This document shows, in pieces, positions 51,133-61,578 of a stretch of DNA of 64,000 nt. Source of the stretch: Isochrysis galbana (Eukaryota > Haptophyta > Isochrysidales > Isochrysidaceae); the NCBI GenBank assembly GCA_018136815.1, contig CM030931.1:1591398-1655397 (forward strand), written 5' to 3'. The notes under the pieces were generated by a model, which worked only from the letters and a program-made list of their open reading frames with translations, ran no database searches and was not told the origin of the DNA. The stretch's first letter is position 1. Every line of letters begins with the position of its first letter. A program made the translations under genes and the position numbers.

Positions 51133-54100
51133 ATGCAGCACTCGCTCGAGCCGCCTAGCCTCAAGACTCCAAAGACGACCACGCCGCAGTCGCCTGGCGC
51201 AGCTAGGCAGACGCTCGGTGCGGAACCAGCAGTGAGCATGCTCTCTCCCTTCTCGAGGCAAAGGTACTACGCACCGCGTGTGGGCGACGCCTCGCTCCCC
51301 ACTGCATCTGGCACACCTGGCTTATTTGGAAGACCCTCTCCCAGCCCCTTTGGCGTGCCGCACATCCCCTCGGCACCGTACAGTGGGGGTGCCTCGGCGC
51401 GCGCGCCCGTCAGCGCCGCTGCCATCGACGCAGCTGGGCTCTCTGTTCTCGCCGAGTATCCGCCGGCAGTCGCCTCCGAGATCCGGCAGCGCCGCGCCCT
51501 TGGTGGCAGCCTCCCCTTCTCCATCGGCAGCGACCGCCCGACGTCGGGCGCGGCAGCCCTCTCTACCCTATGCTGGGCAGCATTTGGCCCATCACTCGTA
51601 CTGTGGCGCGCCGGCGCACCAAACCTGTGCCATCGGCTCGCGCCGCCCTCCTCTGAGTGCTCCGCGTGCCATGCTGCGCTAGTATGCGCCTTGCCTCCCC
51701 CTGCTTCCGTCGGACCGGATGCTTCGCCTCTGGTGGTGGTCATCTGGTCGAGCAGTGCCTGGGACGGCTGCTCCGGCTATTCTGCCGCCGTGTACGTGGT
51801 GCCACCTGCCACGGCCACTGCTGCAACCGCCTCAACTACCGCCTCTCTCGTGGCTCTCGCACCGGAGGCGTCACTCCCCTTGCGCCTCGCCCAGACAGAG
51901 TCGCCGATTCAGCTTGTCCCTGTGCGGGCTGCCGCGGCCGTCTCGCCGAGCGCCCGCACAGCCGTTGCGATGCTTGGCGTGCGCTCGTCAACTACATCTG
52001 GTCTTTACCCCCTCGCCCTCACTTTCTCACCGACGGCTACTGGTGCCGGCTTCACGAGTGGCTTCACGTTGTCCATGCTCTCGCCCGCTGCTCACTCTGC
52101 CTCGCACCTACGCACAATTCTAGGCACGGTGAAGAGCTTCATCGGTCTTGGCGATGGCGCCGGGGTTGGGGCTGGTGGTCTCCAAGCGCCGGAGGCGTAC
52201 GGCGTGCTCGGCAACGAGAACAGTGGGAGCATGATCCGGCGCTTGATCTCCTGTCCCGATGGCAAGGTGCTTGTTCTCCGTGGGGAGGGCGATGCTCCCA
52301 TGGTGAGCGCGAGCCCGGAAAGCAGCCTTCCAAGTGGAAATGGGGGCGACGCACTCTTGGAAATCTGGGTCCCGAATACTGACATCGCCACCGGCTTCTC
52401 TCTTGTGGCTTCTGCCTCGCTCGCACCCGTACTCCGTGCGGCCGCTGCCAATGTCGGAGCGTCAGATGGTGTGCTCGCAGCGAGAGTCGTGGATCTGGCC
52501 GTCGGGGCCAGCAGCGGACATGCGTACGTTCTAACGGCGATAGTGTCGTCGGCCTCGCGGGTTGATCTTCACATGCTCGAGGTCGACCTGCCCCGAGACA
52601 CTAGGGGCGGCGGGTTTGCCGTGCAGCTCGCCGCATCGACGGACATCATTAACGCCGCAGTATCGTGGCCGAGGAGAGTCGATTGGAGCACCCACGATGC
52701 AGCGCAGCTCAGCGCACTAGTCGAGCCGTTCCAACTTGCGGCGAGCTCGGCAGACTTCAATGGGCCAATACTTGTCGTGCGAGCCTCGAACGCCATGTCC
52801 CATCGGCCCGGCTCGGCACTGCAGGCACCTACAGCACTAGGTGCAATGGGCGGTGGGGGCGCCGCGTGGCTGCTTCGTGATGCCAAGGGCAGGCCGACGC
52901 GCAAGTTGCTATGCGGCGGTGGAGGGGGCTCACTTGTTTCGAGTCTTCTGCCGCCCGCGGCTGAGTCTCTTGTCGTTGGCGCTTCGGGTGATACGGGCGG
53001 CGGCGGCAGTGGCAGCGTGGTCGTCGCCCTCGGCTCGCTGATGCTCCGTTTGGCTGCGACTGATGACACATCACCTGTGCCGGCCACAGCCACCGCCACA
53101 GACTTGCTCCGCATGGCACGCGAGGCGTTTGCTGCATTCATGCAAGCATCCGCCGCTACCTTAGCAGCGGACGGACTTGATGATCCAGCCGCCGCCGCCG
53201 CCGCGCGTGCCGCTGCCGAAGCATCTGTTGACAAAAGGATGCTCGCAGCGCCCGCCTCAGCAATAGCCGCCGCCTTCGAGAAGCTGTCCTCCGAACTCGG
53301 CAATTGGTACGATGCGTCGCCTGCTGCCTTGGCACACGTCGCGGCGGCTGCATCGCCGGCCGAACGGTACTCCCCATCAGGGGAGCCGCAGTCAGATACG
53401 AACCTTTCCGCTCGACGGGCGATGCTCAGCAATCTGGTGAAGCTAATTGGCGCGCACGACCGGCTAGGATGCATCGCTTTTGATGCCCCTTTGCCAATCG
53501 GAAAAGTTCGCGAGGCAGCCGAGAAGGCTGCTGCGGCAGTGGCGTTCCGTGGGCTGCAAAATAAGTATTGCGACGAGGTGAGCCTCAAACCGCTCCTCGA
53601 GATCATCAAACAAGCAGTCAAAAATATCCCGGGTGCCGGCCTCGAGCTCTTTGGCGGAGATGCACAGCGCTCTTTCTACGGACCCTTGTTACATGGCGAC
53701 AGGTGAATCGCTTATCTGCCTATGCCCCATTCGTACACTTCTCCATCTTGCTGTCTAGACGGACAACGTGCCCCTCGTACGGGGCTCAAGCGCGCTGACG
53801 AGGTAACCACTCCACTGTCATATTCCTTGTCATCGCTCGGATCGCTTCTCGCATGTCAGAAACACCTTTCTCCCGCTGCAGGTTTGAGAGACTCGTCGCT
53901 GAGGCGGTTGCCGAGGCACGCAAGGCATGTTCCAACGGTGGCACGCCCGACGCGCTGGCCGCTCGTCTCTGCCTTGCTGCCGAGGTGGCCACCGCGCCTC
54001 TCTCCGCCGCGCTGGCCGCTCGCCAATCACATGAAATGTTGCTCTCGCGGGCGGGCGGCCCGCTGCCATCCGCTGCTTCCCCCGGATGGACCGCAGGCCA

Positions 54101-56379
54101 AGTAATAACCGACGGCCTTCGTGAACTTGCAATCTGCTTGACGGAGGCCGCAGCGGGCACACCCGCTGGTGCCGCCGCCATATTGCCCTCGGCGCAGGCT
54201 GCATTGCTCCAAGGACCAATTGCACAGGTCCATCGTGCGCGCTTGTTGTGCTTGCTCCCACCACTCGTGCAAGCTGTCGAGCAGCTCCCCTCGTCTAGCC
54301 GTGCCACTATCGCCGAAGCCGATGCCACGGACGCCACAGATGTCGCGGCCGCCCATGCTGACATCAACGCCGCTTCTACAGCCACAGGACTGCCTCCCGC
54401 CTTGCTTGCATTCCGTGCAGCAAGGGCTCTCGCGGGCCGCCACCTGCTCGTTCTCAATGCCTTCTCCCGCGCTGCCGCTCTTGCCGAGGAGTTCCATGAC
54501 TACCGAACTCTCGCCCTACTCGCCACCGTCACTCCCCCACCTCCTGGTCTTGCCACGCTCCTGGTTGCCGACGCCGCTGACATGGCTGCTGGTGTCTACA
54601 GACCCGTTGATGCTGCGGCTGCTGCTCAGCGCGCGTTCCGCCAACGCTTGCTGCGACGATATGTTTGCAGTTCTGACGGCGTCGTACGGCCTCTGTATGC
54701 GGATGAGGCGGGGAGCGCTGAACGCTTTGGCCGCCAGCTGCTCCAGGCTTACATGGAACAGGGTGCATCAGGTGAGGCTTGATGGCAAGACCTTGCCGCC
54801 AGATGTATGTCTAAATCGTGGCATGCTAGTCGAGCGGCTAGGGATGCCTGGTCCGCATACACGTTGGGTTGATGCATGGAATAGCACGGCACGAAAGGTG
54901 CCCGTGGTTAACGAGTGTTGGAGCGCTCGGTGGCATCCATCCTCACGTCAACCGGCATTCAGCTTCTCTGATTACTACCTTTCCAACACGACCTGATCCA
55001 CGTGGCCCATTGTGCCTCAGGCTGCGCCGCATTGCTCCGAGCGCCAGATGAGTGTGCAGAGCTTGCGCCAATACTCGGCGCGTTCTTAGCCGACTACCCG
55101 CGCCTCGCGTGGATGCGCCACGTTCACGACGCTTCCCTCGCCGTCGCGCTGTCGGACAATACGCCGCGAGTGTCTTCCGGGACCAACATACCAGCTCTCG
55201 AGGCTGGAGGAGATGCAATGGCGTCAGCATCCCTGTCTGCCGCTGCGCGTGGATTGTATGCCTGGGGTTTGAAGCCCAGCAGGGGCTCAGGAGTGCCCGA
55301 ACGAAAACTCATGCTCTCGCTTGCTAAGCTCTGCCACCATGCCGCACACTTGAGTGCACTCCCAAATGCCGGACCCATCGGAGACCAGCATCCTGATGAC
55401 GCAGATGGCGCCCGCCCTCCACCACCGTTGGGAGGTGTACTAGTTTCTGTTGACGGCGCGCAAAAAGAAGAGTGGCGCGACGTCGGCTTTTCGGAGGCTG
55501 ACCACGAATACTACTTGCTCCGCATGCAGGTGCGCAATATCACGGCCGAAGCTCGCCTACGAGCGATGCATGCTGGCAGGTTACATGCACGAGGCTTCAA
55601 CACATGACCTCCCATTCCTTCTGTTCCTAGAATGGCATCGTCACGCACACATTGTACCCTAAGCGTCTACGGTCCTTACATGAGACTGACCGCCTGCCCT
55701 CGTCCCACCTATCCCGATGCAGGAGTTGCTGCCCGTGTTGCAAGAGGGCACGAACGGCGCCAACTCTGAGTCTATGCTGTCAACGCTGCTCATCATCGCT
55801 TCCGAGCGGGCGCGTGCACCACACGCCTCTCATCTTTCAGCTCACCAAGCGCTTAAGCTCGCCGCGGACGTGGCCTACCACACGGCATGGCGCTTCGACG
55901 CCACCCCGGTTGGCCAGTCTGCCCAGCGCGAGATGCTGCTACGCGTGATCACGACAGCTTTCATGCTGGAGGATACAACGTGGAACGCCTTGGCCGACCG
56001 TCTGAGCAACCTCAACGAGACCATCTTGCGCGCTGGCTTGCGCGAGGGAATCGAGACAGGAGAACGCCCAAGAGAGCGCGCTCCATTGCTGCTATACTCT
56101 GTGCTGATCCACGAAGCCGAGAGGCGAATGCGCCCTGATGAGACATATGGCCGCGCTATGGGCGAAATCGGGGCGCGCTCTCTAGATGGGCGATCGCCGC
56201 TCCTCGACGAGTTCCTTCTCGCAATCCGAGCACATAGTAATGGAAACCTTAGACGGATGATTATGCGAGCACAAGAGGAGGCAGATCTCGAGGCAGCGGT
56301 TGCACTAGGGCTACAACCACAGGAGCAGAGCCCGCCTCAGTCCTCATTCACTGAGGACGAGGACATGGTGATTGTCTGA
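51133..56379 (+). CDS. NUP133: Nucleoporin Nup133
   Basis: Five exons: 51133-53577, 53759-53802, 53882-54771, 55021-55529, 55723-56379; 1514 aa in this model. Nup133 is a Y-complex scaffold nucleoporin with an N-terminal beta-propeller and a long alpha-helical stack. The N-terminus is disordered (SLKTPKTTTPQSPG), then a propeller with LSTLCWAAFGPSLVLWR and CHRLAPPSS as in the family. The helical half has LAEEFHDYRTLALLAT, QLLQAYMEQGASG, LADYPRLAWMRHVHDASLAV and LYAWGLKPSRGSGVPERKLM, matching Nup133 order. Junctions 2-5 are canonical and in frame. For the first I favour donor GAG|GTGAGC at 53578 (phase 0). The frame stays open to 53706 and a later donor exists, but that one leaves the next exon out of frame. 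The frame is open upstream of 51133 without an ATG. Confidence 0.88.
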
Positions 56380-56453
56380 TGCAATCCACACATGACATCG
56401 GTTAGTAGCTATTTCGGCGATACCAGGATGAACGCATCAGGCAAGAAGAAAGC

Positions 56454-56645
56454 ATGGCGGCCGCGTTGATCCACGTCGAGGACGACGAGCGGCGCACGCT
56501 GCTGACGGAGGCGGCCGCGCGGAGCCATATCCACGCGATGCACACGCTTCTCATCGCGGGCGCGGACCCGAACCACTTCGATGCGCGCGGCGCCGCCCAA
56601 ATCGGACACGTTCAGAGAGTCCGCCTGCCGCCTGCTCCTCCGTGA
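56454..56645 (+). pseudogene. Ankyrin-repeat gene fragment
   Basis: A 63-aa frame just downstream of Nup133 containing one good ankyrin repeat: TLLTEAAARSHIHAMHTLLI then AGADPNHFDARG. After this the frame leaves the repeat and stops. Sequence resembling another helix pair (CRLLLRELVGADG, FVRLLMEASE) continues to about 56745 in a different frame. It is either a decayed gene, one exon of a small gene, or has a sequence error. I treat it as a fragment. Confidence 0.5.
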
Positions 56646-56745
56646 ACTCGTCGGCGCCGATGGGAGCCGCCGCTCGAGGTCGCACGCGACCTCAAGTTTC
56701 GTGCGCCTGCTCATGGAGGCGTCGGAGAGCGCGCGCGTTTGAGAT

Positions 56746-57496
56746 AAAAAGGGGCAAAAATCAGACCATTTTCCACTTTTTATTTTTTTAAATTTGAATT
56801 TTTTGACAAGATCAAGATCCATCCGCCATCCGCGCGCGCTGGGGGGTGAAGGGCCGTCGCGATGGCTGTTCCGGACAGAGCTGGGGTGGCGCGCCGCGTG
56901 CGTAAGCCCCAGTGTCCAGTGTGGATCGTCGATGGAACGTCGCGGGGGTGACTGGTGACGCTGGGGGGCAGTCGACGGGACGGGCTAGTTGCAGTGCCCC
57001 CCCCCCCCCCCCGCCACACCCGGGCAACCAAGCATGGCGCGGAATCTGGGGCGGACATGTGCTGTGTCCAAGCTCGCAAGTGGGGTTGACGTAGGTGCCA
57101 CAACATTTCCTTTGATTAAAAATCCTCATTCAATCCAAATCGAATAGCTATGGCTATGGCTATGGCCCTAGCACAAACAAGAATTGCGCTAGTCAGACCG
57201 TATATCACTTTGGGACGGGAAGGCACAAGGGCAAATGGGCACGAGCGGAAAGGAGGGCGTCTAACGTCCGAGGGCCAATTGATAGTATAAGTAGACACCG
57301 CTGCGCATGCGAGGAGAAGGAGGGACGTCGAGCCTAGCACATATTGTTGAAGGCGCACGGCAGATGACGTAAGTTCACGCACTGCGCATCGACCTCCAAC
57401 TATCCGCGATGTGGCCCGACGCATCACGCCCCCGTATAAACCCTCGCCGGTCAGTTCCGTCGTATGGTGGCAAAGGCCACATGGTCAATGGAGATC
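56746..57496. other. Intergenic, no gene seen
   Basis: An AT-rich patch (56760-56815), a C run (56996-57013) and a CTATGG tandem (57148-57168). It is the space between two genes that point toward each other. Confidence 0.5.
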
Positions 57497-60306
57497 TCAA
57501 ATGGCGTCAGCCGACTCTGGTGGCGCAACAAGCTCGGCCTCCGCCGGTGCAGCGTGATTCTCGAGCCGTGCCTTTCGAGTTCTCTTGGCACGACGGCTCC
57601 GCGAGTCAAACTGGGTCCAAAAGGATTGCGGCCGCGTCCAGAGAAACGTGAACAGCGCGGCTCCGACATGAAAGATGAGAGGGTAGACGGCAAGGATGAG
57701 GAGATTCGTCCACCTGGAGAGGTTGGGGTCAAGGTTGTTGCGCAGGTAATAGTTAAACTCGGAACCCACCGGGGCATCATTGAACTCGTTCTCTAGCAGA
57801 CCCTCAAAGGCGAATTTGCCAAAGGAGAGGTAGTAAGGGACGTTGACTAGCGGCGGCATGAGGCACGCGGGCAAGAAGAAGCCAGAGAATTGCAGTAGAA
57901 CGGAGACTACCGCGTTGTGAGCAGTGCCGGCGCCCTCCGGGTCAGGCACAAAGGAAATCATGAGCAGGGAGAAGGCGGATCCTGTGGAAGAGAGTAGCGC
58001 AAAGTTGGCCAAGAAGTAGACAAACTTGCTGAAGGCGGGCTGGAACTGGAAGGGGAACCAGTAGACAATGGAGCCGAAGAAGAGGGCCTTCCACAAGCCC
58101 TGGGCCATCAGCCGCACGGCCCACTGGATATGATAAGCGGCCGCCGAGTAGGCGCCTGCGGCATGCTCGCGACGAAAGGCGCGCTGTTCTGTGTAAGCTT
58201 CGGCGAGGACGCCAGTCTCAGTGATGATGGCGGCAGTGAGGACCTGGAAGAGGAATGAGCGCTTGGCAGAGATGAGCTGTGAAAGGAGGATATACTGCGA
58301 GTCGACGTCGTTCCAGCCAGCGTAGGGCACGAAGCCACCGTCGGGCGAGCGCGTCCACGCGAAGAGGAGTGCGTAGAAGACGAACTGGAGCAACGGGATG
58401 GTGATCATGCGGTACCAAAAGTCGGGGTCGCGCAATCCCTTAGTGTATGCGCGGCGGGTGAGGATCGCGATCTGCGAGAGTAACGGCCTCGCCTTCGCCC
58501 TCATCATGGAGTCGGTCTTCGAAAGCAGGCCCCGCGAGCTGGAAGTCTGCGGCAACACGGGCGGCGGCATGCCGGGTAGAACACGGGCGGCCAGCTGGTC
58601 GCAAGTCGTGGCGAGCTCCCGCGCGCGCGCAGACACTAGCCAGCCGTGGACCAGCCGATCGACGTCTGAGAGCGGCGGTTCGTCAGCCGACGGCGCGCCT
58701 TCCTGGGCGGCCGCTCCGTCGGCTTTGCTGCCTTCGGGTGAGGAGGCGGCGGGCGGCGGAAGCGTCTCCTTGGCGTACGTGAGGTCGACCACAAAGTCGG
58801 CGGGGTTGGTCCCCTCAGGGAGATGGATGCCTAACGTCGAGAGATACGGCCCAATGGTGGCGGTGGGGCCAAAGTAGCCAACGCGCCCCGCTGCCATGAG
58901 TAGCAGCGTGTCGAAGAGGGCAAAGATGTCGGAGCGCGGCTGGTGGATTGTGCACAAGATGGTCCGGCCCGTGTCAGCGAGCCGGCGCAGTGCGCGGACA
59001 AGGAGAAGCGAGGAGTATGCGTCCAGCCCAGTGGTCGGCTCATCAAGAAAGAGGACGGACGGCGATGTCACGAGCTCCACGCCCACGGTAACACGGCGCG
59101 CCTGCCCGCCAGAGATGCCGCGGCGCGACGCGCCGCCAATGCGCGTATCGGCCACCTTGCTCAGGTCGAGGTCCTTGATCACCTTCTCGACAGCAGCCGC
59201 CTTTTCGTTTATCGCCTCAGGGCCGCCTGGCAGACGGAGCTCTGCTGTGTAGGTGAGCATCTCACGCACGGTAAGGGTCTCGAAGAGCGCATCAAACTGC
59301 ATGACATAGGCCGCGATGCGCTTGAAGTAAGCCCCGCCACGCGGCATGCCGTTGATAAGGATGCTGCCCGCGGAGAACCCGGTGTTCTTGCGGTCTGCGA
59401 GCACGTCGAGCAGCGTGGACTTGCCGCAACCCGATGGCCCCTGGTGCAAGATGCAGGTTGCACGGCGTCGGTAGGCGTGAAACCGGCCGATCACAGGGTA
59501 CATGTGGGGCAATGTGGGGCTGGCACCGGTGCAGGCAGGGCGAGCGGTCGCCGAGCGGCGCAGGTGGCAGCGCAGCAGCACGCACTCACCATGATAGCGG
59601 AGAGGGAACCTGGGGCAAACACGCCAGAGACACCCTTCAGGACGTGCTTGAGGTCCCAGTGGGGCGGCCTGGGCAAGCCATGGGGCAGTGCCTTCTTCGC
59701 GCGCGCCCGAGCGCCGGAATTCAGCTTGACAGAATAGTGGACGTCCGAGAAGGACAGGTAAACCGGCTTCACGTTGTGCACAATCCTTGAGAGCTGCGCC
59801 ACAGGCTGAACCTTGGGCTCGCCAGAGGAGCTGTGCTCACCAGCGGCCGAAGGCGAGAGCGTGCCGCGCCGCGGCCGGCGCAGGTAGATGAGCAGAAGCC
59901 ACAGATTCGGGATCAGGAAGAGTAGGCCGACGATGGTGACGCTCAGGATGAGCTCGATGGTGAACCTGGTGGGCCTCGGCTCGCTCGCCTCGACCGAGCA
60001 CTCAAAGAAGGAGAGGCCTGGGTTGCTGAGCGAGCCATTGGCCTGGGAGGCCTCGGTGAAGGGGTAGATCTCGAGCTGGAAGAAACAGGAGAGGTTCTGA
60101 GGCGTGTCGACCAGCCCGCATCGCACGTCGGGCGAGGCCCTCGCGTTTGTGAGCTGTGCAGCGAGAGAGCTGCCAAGAGGGGTCTCCGGCCCGAGAGAGT
60201 AGTTGAGAGAGAGGCGCTCGCAGGCAGCAAACCCGTTGGAGAAGCTGCCAGACGAGACGATGGGGCAGTAGCCCCACGTGCGCGCCACCACGTCCACCTC
60301 GTCCAT
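57497..60306 (-). CDS. ABCG-type half-transporter
   Basis: Two exons, 60306-59590 and 59440-57497, joined by a 149-bp phase-0 intron (GTGAGT...CACCAG); 886 aa. ABCG half-transporters dimerise to export lipids or small molecules. The layout is an N-terminal ~120-residue Cys-containing domain, one TM helix (ELILSVTIVGLLFLIPNLWL), then the nucleotide-binding domain: Walker A GPSGCGKST right after the splice, signature ISGGQARRV, Walker B VLFLDEPTTGLD, H-loop TIHQPRSD. The C-terminal transmembrane domain of about six helices includes WYRMITIPLLQFVFYALLFA and GFFLPACLMPPLVNVPYYLS. The extra N-terminal domain plus TM recalls the ABCG24/28 group of plants (from memory). I chose the ATG at 60306 (MDEVDVV); upstream is low-complexity. 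It is head to head with a paralogue. Confidence 0.9.
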
Positions 60307-61578
60307 TGCGGGTGTCGTGGGCAGCCGCAGGCGCCTTGCGGGGAGAGGGGAAGGGGGAGATGGGGGAGGGGGGGAGGGGCTCCTTCCCTCTGAGCGCGCG
60401 CGCCTCCTCCGCGAGCCCTCTTCCCCCTCTTCTCTCTCTTTCTCTCTCTCTCTCCTCTTCTCCCTCGCCGCACTCTTCTCTCGGCCTCCCCCTCGCCCTC
60501 TCTCTCTCTCTCTCTCTCTCGCCCCCCCGCCCCCTCCCCCGCTCCCCGTCGTCGCGTTCCCCCCCCCCTCTCTCTTCTCCTTCTCTGGAGTCTCTCTCTT
60601 CTCTCCCCCACCGAGTCCATCGGAAGGGACAGCGGGAGGAAGAATGGGGGGGGGAGTAAAGGAGTGGAACAGGGGGCGTGAGGAGGTCGGTCCCTGCTGA
60701 GAGGGGAAAACGCGCGCTTTGGGGCGCGCTGCGAGAGAGAAGAAAGGAGGAAGAGCGAGGGGAGAGAGAGAGGAGGGAAAGGGTGGGTGGAGAGGAGGCG
60801 GGGAACGAGGGGAAGGAGACAAAGGTGCCATTCTTCTTGTAGTACGAGAGAGGACAAAGGAAGAGACCACGGAGAGAATCGGACAGTGGAGAGAGAGAGA
60901 GAGAAGGAGGGGGTCTTCAGGCGATGTTTGGGGAGTTTGAGTGGAGAGAGAGAGAGAGAGAGAGAATCTCCGAGAAGGTTGAGTTGGGGTTCCAGTCGCA
61001 GCTCCCTCCCCCTCCCCTCTTGGTCCGGGGGGGGGGGGGGGGCCTCCCGCCTTCCTCTCTACTTTAGAGATCTGCAGAGGAATGGACCTCTCTCTCTCTC
61101 TCTCTCTCTCTCTCGTCCAGAAGCAATGAGGCGAGGAGAGACGAGAAAGAGAGAGACGGAAACCCGTGTGGCAGTACTCCTACTCTAGAGGCAGAGGCTC
61201 GCGGAGGAAGAAGGCAAAGGAGGAGGAGGGAGGGGCTGTTAAAGAGAAAAGGGGTAAGAAGTACGAGGGAAGAGGGGGAGAGGAGGGGGGGGGGGGGGGA
61301 GTCTAGCTGCCCCATCCTCCCTCCTCCTTTTTTGGAGAGCTCGGGGGGGGGGGGGGGAGCGAGCCCCAGAGGAAAGGTTGGGGGGGAGGCGCGCCCGCGC
61401 AGAGCAGGGGGAAGGAGGGGGTGGGCGGGAAGAGGGAAGAGAAGAGGAGAGAGAGAGAGAAGAGCGAGCAAAGGGAGGGAGGGCGGAAGGGAGGGCGGGC
61501 CGCGCCTTGGGGAGGGGGGGGGGGGGAGAAGGGAAGGGGGACGAGGGAGGCATCTCCCGAGAGCAGCGCGGCGCGCCC
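60307..61578. promoter_or_regulatory. Shared upstream region of the divergent ABCG pair
   Basis: 1.27 kb between the two start codons. On the plus strand it is pyrimidine-rich (CT/TCTCTC) from 60360 to 60620 and purine-rich (GA, GGAGA) from 60720 to 61560 with one CT tract (61080-61115). Each gene's leader is therefore G/A-rich on its own sense strand. No TATA box was recognised. Open frames here are simple repeats. Confidence 0.55.

Noticed and set aside
51133-56379. Nup155 rather than Nup133
   Set aside because: The propeller start and the LAEEFHDYRTLALL and WMRHVHD blocks follow Nup133 order. The characteristic Nup155 N-terminal motifs (for example the FPEI-RAW region) are missing.
60278-61188. 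Ser/Leu/Arg-rich open frames between the ABCG genes
   Set aside because: They translate CT/GA simple repeats on both strands at once and belong to the leaders and promoter.
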